The translations under genes were made by a program, and so were the position numbers. This document shows, piece after piece, positions 1 to 7,714 of a stretch of DNA of 64,000 nt (its first letter is position 1; the number at the start of each line of letters is the position of its first letter). Source of the stretch: Sediminibacterium roseum (GTDB lineage: Bacteria; Bacteroidota; Bacteroidia; Chitinophagales; Chitinophagaceae); the NCBI RefSeq assembly GCF_009939005.1, contig NZ_JAACJS010000015.1:1-64000 (forward strand), given 5' to 3'. The notes beneath the pieces are model-generated. The model was not told the origin of the DNA. It searched no databases and saw only the letters and a program-made list of their open reading frames with translations.

Positions 1-129
1 AGTATAATAGAAGCCTACAACAGTCGAAGGCCACATGCCAGCTTGAATTATTTAACACCAGAAGTAGCACATACAGCCGAGGGAACGATCCCTAAGCGGT
101 GGAAGAAATACAAAAGAGCAACTGAATAA
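1..129 (+). CDS. IS3-family transposase, C-terminal end (cut by window edge)
   Basis: The first 42 codons are open from the window edge to TAA. They encode the end of an rve/DDE integrase domain: the run YNSRRPHASLNYLTPE is the usual C-terminal signature of IS3-family OrfB transposases, just after the catalytic Glu. The catalytic residues lie outside the window, so activity cannot be judged. A terminal-repeat-like sequence follows about 50 bp downstream, as expected for the right end of an IS3 element. Confidence 0.85.
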   Translation, partial: SIIEAYNSRRPHASLNYLTPEVAHTAEGTIPKRWKKYKRATE

Positions 130-178
130 ATAGAAACGTAATTTAGTGTAAAGAAAATACCAGGATTATCTACTAACA

Positions 179-204
179 GTGTAAGGTTTTTTCAGGACGA
201 GTCA
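179..204 (+). repeat. Putative right terminal inverted repeat of the IS3-family element
   Basis: GTGTAAGG followed by a T-tract and CAGGACGAGTCA, 50 bp past the transposase stop, resembles the right ends of Bacteroidota IS3-family elements. A related sequence (AGTGTAAAG, then CAGGA) occurs about 40 bp earlier near 144-168, so the end may be partly duplicated. The left end is outside the window, so the pairing cannot be confirmed. Confidence 0.5.
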
Positions 205-509
205 TCACTTTGAATCGGAATTAATGGATCACTGCAATCGGATTTTGCACGCAAATCATCAAATTGAAAAAAAATTGCAAAAAATAAAATAAATGAATTA
301 CGCTAAAACTATCAATAAGTGTATTTTTTAATATCGATTATTTATTATATTGCACAAAATCCCCCCCCGTTACAGCACTCTATTCTGCTGTAAAAAGAAG
401 CGCTGATCTATAACAACGTTTTGCAAAACATCCTGGGTGCTGCTAATAGACCACCATGCTCGGTGCGCTATTGACGTATTCAATTATTAACAATTCAAAA
501 CTTTGTCTA
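205..509. other. AT-rich gap between IS end and first gene
   Basis: No convincing gene. It holds a run of eight C at 361-368 and an 8-bp hairpin at 370-393 (TTACAGCA / TGCTGTAA, 8-nt loop) with an A-tract rather than a T-tract downstream, so it is not a clear terminator. The sequence is strongly AT-rich and presumably carries the promoter for the next gene. Confidence 0.5.
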
Positions 510-2006
510 ATGAAGAAAACATTCGCGTATTTTTTCTTTTCTTTCGTACTCTGTATCGTTGCAGTTTTCTCGTGCCGTCACACAGATAGCTTTATGCTCA
601 AGTCGAGGCTTACAAACGCTCAACAATGGTTTGAATCCCAAAACAGATCAAGTTTCAATGAAGTGTTCCAAAACGCGACGGTCGAATGGGGAAAAGCAAA
701 AGAAAAAGTACTTTCGAGTAACAACCGTGTGATCGTTGTACCTATGAGAGAAATAACAAAACACAGCGGATACAGCTCAAAAAGACTGCTTTATCTTTAT
801 CCATTCAGACGAAGCACAGGGTTTGCCGCGCGGATCGTAGAGTTTGAACCCAGCATCAAATATGTTGCTACCAAAAAGGGAAAAATCAGCGCAAAGGATT
901 TTACGGGTTTGATTACAGCCTGGGATTTAAAAAAGGGATTTGTACGCGGACTGAAATTTGAAAACGCTATCGCTGTCGGTTCATTGCAGTTTAAACGCGT
1001 AACGGAAGACTATGCTAAAACAAACTTTAGAAAATCCGCTTCATCCTCAAAATTGAAGCAAGTTCGTACCGACGACTGGCTACCGCCTGTGACAGTCGTT
1101 AGCAATCCTGTTTATCAGGGCGGGAACAACACTTTTTTTAGTTTCTATACTTTGACAGGGGTAATTTTTGACTTTTCATTACTTTCAGGTCCAGGCAACA
1201 ACCCATGTGAGTACACAGATTGCAATATCAATAACCTAGATGACCTTTTTCAGGACGAAGATTTTTTCAACGAAGCTGCCCACCAGCAGTGGGAAGATGA
1301 TCAGGATTGGTTGAAGGAAAAAGTAAAGGACAGTTCCAATGACCCTTGTATAGATGCAATTCTCAAAACGTTTGCCACCTTAAATAATACAGTTGCTATG
1401 GCGTTGCGATGCAATACCTATTCCGATCCGGATTTCAGCACAGTTATCAAAACAGCGAATTTAGGAAACTCACGCGGAGGGACGACAAACATGAACACCA
1501 CTTCCCAAGGTGACTACGAAATTACAATCAATTCCAATTTCGATGGAACTATTACAACCCTGTCAAAAGCTGCATCGTTACTACATGAGATGGCTCACGC
1601 ACAGATACTGGCCTTATACAACAAGGCTGTAACATTGGGTGACACTGCTTCCCAACGCTATGTTGCTGAAAATTTTGGTTATGTAATCAAGGATGATGTA
1701 GATGCAATGAATACATTTGGCTTCTGGTACAATCTAAATGGTGACACACATAATGTGATACAAATGCAGTACATAGGTCCTTTTTCCGGGATACTTAACG
1801 AATTTGCATCAAAAGAGGGAATAACAGTATCATCCCAATACATACAAGATCTCTTATGGTCCGGCCTTCAGCAAACATGGGCATTTCAGGACATGGACGA
1901 GTCTGAACGAAAAAGGATTCAGGGACGTATTGATGCAGAAAAAACCGGCACAGGTCTTGACCAGTGGGGCACGCCTATTGAACCTGTGGGTAAAAAATGC
2001 CCGTAG
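510..2006 (+). CDS. Putative zincin-type metallopeptidase lipoprotein
   Basis: A 498-residue protein. I chose the ATG at 510 because it starts a clean lipoprotein signal peptide (MKKTFAYFFF, ending in a Cys at about residue 22, FSCRHTDS), so the product is probably exported and lipid-anchored. An in-frame ATG at 456 adds 18 residues with no signal character. A zinc-binding HEMAH motif (HExxH) lies at 1584-1598, about residue 359, in an otherwise unrecognised C-terminal half. The N-terminal part resembles nothing I know. Peptidase activity is inferred from HExxH and export only; the third zinc ligand was not identified. It sits beside cell-wall enzymes and an IS remnant in AT-rich DNA. Confidence 0.6.
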   Translation: MKKTFAYFFFSFVLCIVAVFSCRHTDSFMLKSRLTNAQQWFESQNRSSFNEVFQNATVEWGKAKEKVLSSNNRVIVVPMREITKHSGYSSKRLLYLYPFRRSTGFAARIVEFEPSIKYVATKKGKISAKDFTGLITAWDLKKGFVRGLKFENAIAVGSLQFKRVTEDYAKTNFRKSASSSKLKQVRTDDWLPPVTVVSNPVYQGGNNTFFSFYTLTGVIFDFSLLSGPGNNPCEYTDCNINNLDDLFQDEDFFNEAAHQQWEDDQDWLKEKVKDSSNDPCIDAILKTFATLNNTVAMALRCNTYSDPDFSTVIKTANLGNSRGGTTNMNTTSQGDYEITINSNFDGTITTLSKAASLLHEMAHAQILALYNKAVTLGDTASQRYVAENFGYVIKDDVDAMNTFGFWYNLNGDTHNVIQMQYIGPFSGILNEFASKEGITVSSQYIQDLLWSGLQQTWAFQDMDESERKRIQGRIDAEKTGTGLDQWGTPIEPVGKKCP

Positions 2007-2041
2007 ATAAAGAACAAGTTTAAACTTTATTATATTACAAT

Positions 2042-2812
2042 ATGAAGCCAAGCCTCCTATCTTTTTTGCTGATTTTTTCAACCTCGGTCATGGGACAAGT
2101 TCCTATTCAAAATAGCAAAATATATTCTGTCAGCCTGCCCGGTAATGGTAACGGATACATGATATTTAAGACAGGAAGGTTTCTTTTTTTAAAGTCCTCC
2201 TCCAGAGATCTAACCCCGGTAAAAGGTGAACAATTTTCTTCTATATCTGAGGGTACGTTCCAGGTAATGGAGGATATGCTAACCTTGGTATTCTCAAAAA
2301 ATGGTTTTCGCAGTTACTCCACTGATACCTTCAACTATAAGAGTTATGGAACCTCAAACTGGGATTCGATTTATATTGAGTTGAGGGTAAAGGAGGGCGG
2401 AGGATTAGTAATAATTCACCCAGATGGCGAAAAAAGGTATAACAATAAAAATTTTATCATAGGTCAAACCGGTATTTTGCAGATATCTCTCCCAAGTTCA
2501 TATAAAATTAAAAGCATAGAAGTTGCAAAAACTCCATATGCACCAAGGTATCTGCCGTATAACAAAGAAGCAAACAAACATGAATACATGATCACTGTTT
2601 CAGACCCATACGAAACAATTACCGATCAGGATCAAAAGACTGTTGAATTAAAATTTAAGGAAACCAAAGGACCAAACTTGCTTTTTTCTGGCGGCGCTAT
2701 TTTTACTGAAAAACGAGAAGTACAAAAACAGCAACTGTTAAATGAATCATTTCCCCGGCTATTTTTGCATAGTAAACTTATAGAAAAAAAGATCTTAGAT
2801 TTTCTAAAATAA
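2042..2812 (+). CDS. Secreted protein of unknown function
   Basis: A 256-residue protein with a Sec signal peptide (MKPSLLSFLLIFSTSVMGQV, cleavage probably after MG). The mature part is rich in Tyr, Ser and beta-type sequence, with no recognised domain or catalytic motif. It starts 35 bp after the zincin lipoprotein gene and may share its transcript. It ends 29 bp before the ligase-like gene. The reading frame of that downstream gene stays open back to 2776, overlapping this gene's last codons, which suggests rearrangement between the two. Confidence 0.6.
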   Translation: MKPSLLSFLLIFSTSVMGQVPIQNSKIYSVSLPGNGNGYMIFKTGRFLFLKSSSRDLTPVKGEQFSSISEGTFQVMEDMLTLVFSKNGFRSYSTDTFNYKSYGTSNWDSIYIELRVKEGGGLVIIHPDGEKRYNNKNFIIGQTGILQISLPSSYKIKSIEVAKTPYAPRYLPYNKEANKHEYMITVSDPYETITDQDQKTVELKFKETKGPNLLFSGGAIFTEKREVQKQQLLNESFPRLFLHSKLIEKKILDFLK

Positions 2813-2841
2813 ACTCCATCAATACAGGACTATATATTTCA

Positions 2842-4023
2842 TTGCTATACGGGCCAGTTATCTGGTATTTTAGAAAAAATTTGCATGCGCACCTCGTTCT
2901 GAGGTTCGCATGCTTTTTTTTTCTTTCAAGTCTGATGATATTGATTGACAGCAGAGCCGGTTTTTTTTCAATAGCAGTTATTACAGCGATGAACTATAGA
3001 TTTAAATTGCTCAATCCTACGTTTTTAATTTCTTCAATAGGTTTTATAATTCTGATCTTAATCGTTAAATGGAATTCCACTTTCGGGAGGTTAATGATAT
3101 GGAAGGTCTGTCTAACAAACCTAAGTGACTACTGGAGAACAGGGACTGGCCGGAACACTTTCGCGTTTAGTTACAGTCAATGGCAGGCTGCCTTCTTTGA
3201 ACGTCAAGCTTCCTGGTCCAAATTCCATGTGCTGGCTGATTGCCCTGAATTCCCGTATAACGAATTCCTACGTTATTTTATCGAGTACGGATTTGCTGGG
3301 TTATGCGGATTATTGTGCGCTTTTTTGATACCGTTGATACGATATAAGTATAACTCATTAAACTGGAAAAAAGTGCTTTTATATGAACTCATTGTTTTCT
3401 TAATTTTTTCAGTTGTATATGCTCCATTTAGTGTACAGTTGAATCAACTTATTTTCCTTTTTTTGATCTTATTTTTTCTATACCAGGATAAATCGCGTAC
3501 GTATCGGTGCATATGGCGCTTTGCTGTTTTTTGTGTAGCATCCTTGATTTTATGGAACTGGATTAGCTATAACCGAGCTTCCGACGATTGGGAAACAGCA
3601 ACACTTTGGGCAATGTCCGATCCTAAAACTGCCGAACAATATTTCAGAAATGCTGAGCCGATCTTACACGCCAACCGGAACTTTGCAAAATCACATCTTG
3701 ACAATCTATTCGCGCTTGATAGTGCAGTTGCGTTAAAGTTTATCGCTTCAGACAAGAACCTCAATCAATATCAAGCAAATTTGCTACTTGGAAAAATTTA
3801 TGGACAACGAAAAGACTATACCCGTTCGATATACCATCTTAAGCTTGCTCACAACATAATCCCTAACCGATTTATTCCGCTTTACGATTTAATGACAATT
3901 TTCAAGGAGCGCAAGGATTCCGCAGGACAAAAATATTACGACTCTTTAATACTGAACACACCTGTAAAAATCCCATCGAATGCCGTAAATTATATTAAAC
4001 AAAAAGCGTTAGAAAAAAATTAA
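2842..4023 (+). CDS. O-antigen ligase-like (Wzy_C) membrane protein with TPR tail, apparently N-truncated
   Basis: A 393-residue protein read from a TTG; the first ATG is at 2935. It has hydrophobic segments near residues 18-35, 55-75 and 135-235. The stretch STFGRLMIWK, then TGTGRNTFAFSYSQWQA, then YNEFLRYFIEYGFAGL matches the Wzy_C region of O-antigen ligases and polymerases, including the loop before the conserved periplasmic part. The last 130 residues look TPR-like. Bacteroidota relatives usually carry about five more N-terminal membrane segments; these are missing here. The frame is open upstream only to 2776 with no good start, so this is either a broken gene or an unusual short form. 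mtgA begins 7 bp downstream. Confidence 0.55.
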   Translation: MLYGPVIWYFRKNLHAHLVLRFACFFFLSSLMILIDSRAGFFSIAVITAMNYRFKLLNPTFLISSIGFIILILIVKWNSTFGRLMIWKVCLTNLSDYWRTGTGRNTFAFSYSQWQAAFFERQASWSKFHVLADCPEFPYNEFLRYFIEYGFAGLCGLLCAFLIPLIRYKYNSLNWKKVLLYELIVFLIFSVVYAPFSVQLNQLIFLFLILFFLYQDKSRTYRCIWRFAVFCVASLILWNWISYNRASDDWETATLWAMSDPKTAEQYFRNAEPILHANRNFAKSHLDNLFALDSAVALKFIASDKNLNQYQANLLLGKIYGQRKDYTRSIYHLKLAHNIIPNRFIPLYDLMTIFKERKDSAGQKYYDSLILNTPVKIPSNAVNYIKQKALEKN

Positions 4024-4030
4024 ATAAACT

Positions 4031-4756
4031 ATGAGATTTGTGAAAAAGACCCGTTTGCGAAGATGGATAAGAATCTTGTATAAGGTTTTCCTATTTATGT
4101 TCTTCAGTAATCTAGTTTACGTTGTATTCTGCAAATGGCTCTATCCCCCAATCACACTTACCCAGGCCTATTACATTGCGGAATCTCATTTACACGGAAC
4201 CTCAACAATAAAACGCGATTATGTCCCCTACGATAGCATATCCGCAAACATCAAACTCGCCGTTATCGCATCTGAAGATCTAAGGTTCGGCGCACATAAT
4301 GGAATTGACTGGAAAGCAATTAAAAAGGCGAGGGAGTTCAACAGTAAACATAGAGATTCGGTGGTATTTGGCGCGAGTACTATAACGCAACAAACGGCTA
4401 AGAATGTGTTCTTATGGAAAGGCAGGTCTTATTTTCGAAAAGTTCTAGAGGGGTATTTTGCGCTTATGATTAATGCTGTTTGGGGTAAACGAAGGACACT
4501 TGATATATATCTGAATGTAATTGAATTCGGAAAGGGAGTTTATGGAATAGAAGCTGCATCAAACCACTTTTTTAAAAAAAAATCTGCCTATCTAACGGAA
4601 GAGGAGTCGGCAAGATTAGCTGCATGTCTTCCGAGTCCTCAAACTTTGAACCCATTAAACCAAAGCAAAAATTTTATGGATCGCGTAGCCCAAATTAAAG
4701 ATCTGATGGCTTTCAAAAGTAGCGATCCTGATCTTGAAGCGATCATTTACCAGTAA
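4031..4756 (+). CDS. mtgA: Monofunctional peptidoglycan glycosyltransferase (GT51)
   Basis: A 241-residue enzyme that polymerises lipid II into glycan strands at the outer face of the inner membrane. One N-terminal membrane helix spans about residues 15-34. The GT51 motifs are intact: catalytic Glu82 in ASEDLRF, GASTITQQTAKN at 114-125, the RKVLEGY motif, and RRTLDIYLNVIEFG. Length fits MtgA, and there is no transpeptidase domain. It follows the ligase-like gene by 7 bp and probably shares its transcript. The convergent neighbour is an M23 peptidase, so a glycan-strand maker and a peptidoglycan hydrolase lie tail to tail. Confidence 0.93.
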   Translation: MRFVKKTRLRRWIRILYKVFLFMFFSNLVYVVFCKWLYPPITLTQAYYIAESHLHGTSTIKRDYVPYDSISANIKLAVIASEDLRFGAHNGIDWKAIKKAREFNSKHRDSVVFGASTITQQTAKNVFLWKGRSYFRKVLEGYFALMINAVWGKRRTLDIYLNVIEFGKGVYGIEAASNHFFKKKSAYLTEEESARLAACLPSPQTLNPLNQSKNFMDRVAQIKDLMAFKSSDPDLEAIIYQ

Positions 4757-4762
4757 TTGTCT

Positions 4763-5326
4763 TCAACGTCCTAGCTTATCTTTTCCAATATCTAAATATT
4801 CAAGCGGGTCTAAATAAAATATCTTTTTCCAACCATCAATTGCTCTGCTATCCCACCGGTTCACATACGGAAAGACAGTAAAAATCGAAAAGTGCAGATG
4901 GGGTGGTTTGCCGGCCGCGTTCCCCGTATTTCCAACCTTACCGATTACAGTTCCAGTACGGGTTGTTAAAAACGGGCGTACATAAACCGTGTCCAAATGG
5001 GCGAAATAATATATGCGCCATTTTGGCCCTAATACATAGATATAATTACCGCTAATAGATCCTGTCCCAGTTTTAAGCACAATACCATAAACAGGCGAAA
5101 TAACGTTTGTACCTTTTTCAACAAACACATCCACCCCCTTGTGGACCAGGGACTCCCCCCAAGGATAATACCAAAAGCTTTGAGGATCGATTCGAAACAA
5201 AACGGACTTGACAGGAACAAGCAGTTTATGAGATTGCGGTAGGCAATAGCCCAAGATAAAGAAAAACGTTATCAGTAACCCAGCAAGAATCAGCTTGCGA
5301 ATACGTATCCTTGTTTTCAAGATCAT
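4763..5326 (-). CDS. M23-family (LytM-type) metallopeptidase
   Basis: A 187-residue membrane-anchored or secreted endopeptidase expected to cut peptidoglycan cross-links. The N-terminal hydrophobic segment (about 10-29) acts as signal or anchor. The LytM zinc site is complete: His62 and Asp66 in HKGVD, His110 in YFAHLD, and His143/His145 in HLHF. The domain fills the protein with no extra binding modules. It converges on mtgA with only 6 bp between the stops. Its substrate could also be a non-wall protein; the family assignment is secure. Confidence 0.88.
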   Translation of the reverse strand: MILKTRIRIRKLILAGLLITFFFILGYCLPQSHKLLVPVKSVLFRIDPQSFWYYPWGESLVHKGVDVFVEKGTNVISPVYGIVLKTGTGSISGNYIYVLGPKWRIYYFAHLDTVYVRPFLTTRTGTVIGKVGNTGNAAGKPPHLHFSIFTVFPYVNRWDSRAIDGWKKIFYLDPLEYLDIGKDKLGR

Positions 5327-5405
5327 GTATAAAAATAAAAAACGTCTCCTTTCTCTTCACTTTTCTCGCGAGAAACTCTTATAATTTTTTATTCTCCACA
5401 ACAGA

Positions 5406-5711
5406 ATGTCCTTAAATATAACTCATTTCAGAACGCCTTGCAAAATTCGATCATTAAGCAATAGCGGCAAGCCGATATTGTGCTTAAAAATACAAGTAAG
5501 TGACACAACCGGCGATGCCCCAGAAAACGAAAGCCGCAACGTAAACCAGAAGAAAATGAGAGAAAGTAAACTAGCAGATTTTAACCAGGTACTACTCCCG
5601 TCTGGCCCTGTTCAAGAAACAACCCAGCCAATTTATTTACCGATGCATCAGTCATTGCAAAATCCGATTAAACTGACCACTGTTTTTTCTGGCGAACTTT
5701 TGATGAGTTAA
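5406..5711 (+). CDS. Doubtful small ORF
   Basis: A 101-codon frame from ATG, with no signal peptide, no membrane segment and no recognised motif. It lies in the 778-bp stretch 5327-6104, which otherwise holds a 14-bp palindrome (TTTCTCGCGAGAAA, 5362-5375) and the first REP-like repeat, and no better gene on either strand. Composition is not clearly coding, so it may be chance or a decayed gene. Confidence 0.2.
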   Translation: MSLNITHFRTPCKIRSLSNSGKPILCLKIQVSDTTGDAPENESRNVNQKKMRESKLADFNQVLLPSGPVQETTQPIYLPMHQSLQNPIKLTTVFSGELLMS

Positions 5712-5948
5712 TGGTCATTATTCAAATTGTAATCATAAGTACATATCACCAGGTGTAATCATCTCACTCCTTTAAAGATACTACGGTTGCATTCAATTAC
5801 TGCGATCTCTTACCAATCATCCTTCTTCTGTTCTATCTTTTTCAGTGTCAATTGCTTTTTATATATGAATGATTACAACATCACATTACGATGCTGTAAA
5901 TCGCATTGTATTCGTTCTCCACAGGGTGTCCATTCAAAAAATTACGGA

Positions 5949-6022
5949 GTTCTCCGCGGACGTCTCCCAGAGGGGACTCCGCGGTCGGCGTGCCGCACAC
6001 CCCTCCCCGCCAATAAAACACA
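5949..6022 (+). repeat. REP-like hairpin repeat, left copy
   Basis: Starts with GTTC followed by an imperfect hairpin (CCGCGGA...TCCGCGG, 5954-5984) and a second small hairpin CGGC-GT-GCCG (5986-5995). About 72 bp is shared with the copy at 6817-6888 with few differences, and the head is shared with an inverted copy at 6720-6755. It sits immediately upstream of the RAYT gene, as REP elements do. Confidence 0.8.
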
Positions 6023-6104
6023 TTTCTAATTTCAGGTGAAACAACAAGCACAATCAGGTTTATGCCGCAAAAAATAGAACCTGCTACCGTGCTAAATTGC
6101 TCCA

Positions 6105-6707
6105 ATGAGTGTAAGAAAAAATATTGCAGAACCCAATGGCGTGTTCTTCATCACGCTGACCTGCGCACGCTGGTTGCCGTTGTTCAAAATTACAGATGGA
6201 TATGCTGCAGTTTATAAATGGTTTGATTATCTGAAACAGCAAGGTCATCATGTATCTGGCTATGTGATTATGCCGAGCCATGTGCATGCATTAGTTGCGT
6301 TTTCTACAACCAGTAAGTCGATCAATGCGATCGTGGGCAACGGTAAACGTTTTATGGCGTATGAGTTGGTGCGGCTACTCGAAAGTAATGGTAATCATGA
6401 TATACTCCGGCAATTGGCCGAATGGGTTAACGCAACAGACAGGATGAAAAACAAAAAGCATGAGGTGTTCGAACCCTCATTCGATAAAAAAGAATGTTAC
6501 AGCTTGCGGTTTATGGAACAAAAAGCGAACTACATTCATATGAACCCCTGCAAAGACGGTTTAGCAATTCTACCCGAAGACTATGTGCACAGTTCGGCTA
6601 GGTATTATTACACGGGTTTACAAGGTGTTTACCCAGTGATCACCTATTTGGAATTGCAGGATATTGATTTATCTCGTTCGCAGGCATTGAAGGGTCGTGA
6701 TGAATAG
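6105..6707 (+). CDS. REP-associated tyrosine transposase (RAYT, Y1_Tnp family)
   Basis: A 200-residue single-strand DNA transposase of the IS200/IS605-like HUH superfamily. The HUH metal site is His59-Val60-His61 in MPSHVHALV, and the catalytic Tyr is Tyr143 in KANYIHMNP, inside the conserved RAYT C-terminal motif. Family members bind, nick and rejoin REP hairpins. Here three copies of one hairpin repeat surround the gene (two direct, one inverted), which fits a RAYT acting on its own REP sequence. The gene appears intact. Such proteins are usually domesticated single-copy genes rather than mobile IS transposases. Confidence 0.9.
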   Translation: MSVRKNIAEPNGVFFITLTCARWLPLFKITDGYAAVYKWFDYLKQQGHHVSGYVIMPSHVHALVAFSTTSKSINAIVGNGKRFMAYELVRLLESNGNHDILRQLAEWVNATDRMKNKKHEVFEPSFDKKECYSLRFMEQKANYIHMNPCKDGLAILPEDYVHSSARYYYTGLQGVYPVITYLELQDIDLSRSQALKGRDE

Positions 6708-6719
6708 TTAACCCGTGCT

Positions 6720-6755
6720 GCGCGGAGTCCTCTTCGAGAGACGTCCGCGGCGAAC
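6720..6755 (-). repeat. REP-like hairpin repeat, inverted copy
   Basis: Read on the minus strand it begins GTTCGCCGCGGACGTCTC and closes with GACTCCGCG, matching the head and stem of the other two copies, but it lacks the tail after the hairpin. It lies 12 bp after the RAYT stop codon. With the copy at 6817 it forms an inverted pair, the arrangement seen in bacterial REP doublets (BIMEs). Confidence 0.75.
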
Positions 6756-6816
6756 ATTCAGGATTGTTGTATTTCCCCTTCTCCCCAAGGTACCCGATGG
6801 CCAAAAAAATCACACT

Positions 6817-6888
6817 GTTCTCCGCGGACGTCTCCCGGAGGGGACTCCGCGGTCGGCGTGCCTCACATCTCCTCGCCAGTAAACCACA
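6817..6888 (+). repeat. REP-like hairpin repeat, right copy
   Basis: A direct copy of the 5949-6022 repeat: GTTC head, hairpin at 6822-6852 (CCGCGGA / TCCGCGG), then the tail CGGCGTGCC...CGCCAGTAAA. The two direct copies bracket the RAYT gene. Confidence 0.8.
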
Positions 6889-7182
6889 CCTTATAATTGG
6901 TTAAAATAACATCGTCTGCAACAGATACGTTTTATGCAATACGACTTGGCGTGATTAATCCAAAACGATGTTATAGAGCGCATTGTCGGCCGAAAATATA
7001 ATCGGGATTTATTTCCGCAATACCTATGTCAATCCCAATACCCGGTACAAGTATATACGAAATCAAGTCACGTTCCACAAAATCTACGATCGATTATTAA
7101 GTTACCATTACCTCTGTGCATGGTTCTACTCATTGGGCATTCGTGGTATGCTTTTCGTCACATAAACCTAAAATCCCACAAC
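6889..7182. other. Non-coding stretch with a 10-bp inverted repeat
   Basis: No gene is supported between the RAYT stop (6707) and 7183. Beyond the repeats this part holds the inverted repeat ATAACATCGT / ACGATGTTAT (6906-6915 and 6965-6974) with a 49-nt loop. A 60-codon frame at 6983 has no coding character. Confidence 0.4.
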
Positions 7183-7473
7183 ATGAAACATGAATTTTTA
7201 TTCCGTCTCCTGGATCCGCGCGAAACAATCGGCGGCGGAGACAACGAAGTTGTAAACAACGTTCCCGAAAATTCGCTGACTGAAGAAGACGATGAATTAA
7301 CGGACGATGAGTTAGCAGACGACGACGATCTGGAAGACGACGATGAAGACGTTACCGGCGATTCCGTCGACACAGATTCTCTTGACGCAGAAGTTGATCC
7401 TGATGACGAAGAAATCCTGGGTGAAGACATTCCAGCCGACGCTGACGATGAGACCGAGGACGATGCCAATTAG
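7183..7473 (+). CDS. Small, extremely acidic protein of unknown function
   Basis: A 96-residue protein starting MKHEFLFRLLDP; this ATG was preferred over the upstream one at 7120 because the extra residues look non-coding. From about residue 30 on it is mostly Asp and Glu with a few Thr, Ser and Ala, so it should be disordered and strongly negative at neutral pH. There is no signal peptide or membrane segment. A strong hairpin terminator follows 22 bp after the stop, supporting a real single-gene transcript. Confidence 0.6.
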   Translation: MKHEFLFRLLDPRETIGGGDNEVVNNVPENSLTEEDDELTDDELADDDDLEDDDEDVTGDSVDTDSLDAEVDPDDEEILGEDIPADADDETEDDAN

Positions 7474-7495
7474 CACATCTTCCTGGTGAGTGAAC

Positions 7496-7528
7496 AAAAA
7501 AGCCGTGTTTGATAACCACGGCTTTTTT
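7496..7528. terminator. Bidirectional rho-independent terminator
   Basis: An A-tract, then AGCCGTG, a 9-nt loop and CACGGCT (stem 7501-7507 / 7517-7523) followed by a T-tract. It lies directly after the acidic-protein gene. Confidence 0.85.
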
Positions 7529-7714
7529 CTTTTGCCCCGAGCATTCATCGCACACGGACCGCACCGTAACCAGTTGCCGGCAAGAACGATTTTCCAAACA
7601 CGAACGGAATGAAGCATCTTAGTTAATCAGGTAAATCAAATTGAATATTCCTTTAATTGCTGGCTGCATGATCACCGCTATGGATTTGAACCTATCTTGC
7701 ACAAAAATCCAGCA

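Noticed and set aside
5787..6029. 80-codon plus-strand frame before the RAYT gene
   Set aside because: It runs through the REP hairpin and has no coding character.
6983..7165. 60-codon frame between the REP repeats and the acidic protein
   Set aside because: No start signal, no recognisable sequence, and a biased aromatic composition.
7158..7469. Ser-rich minus-strand frame opposite the acidic protein
   Set aside because: It is the mirror of Asp/Glu codons (GAC, GAA, GAT), a compositional shadow.
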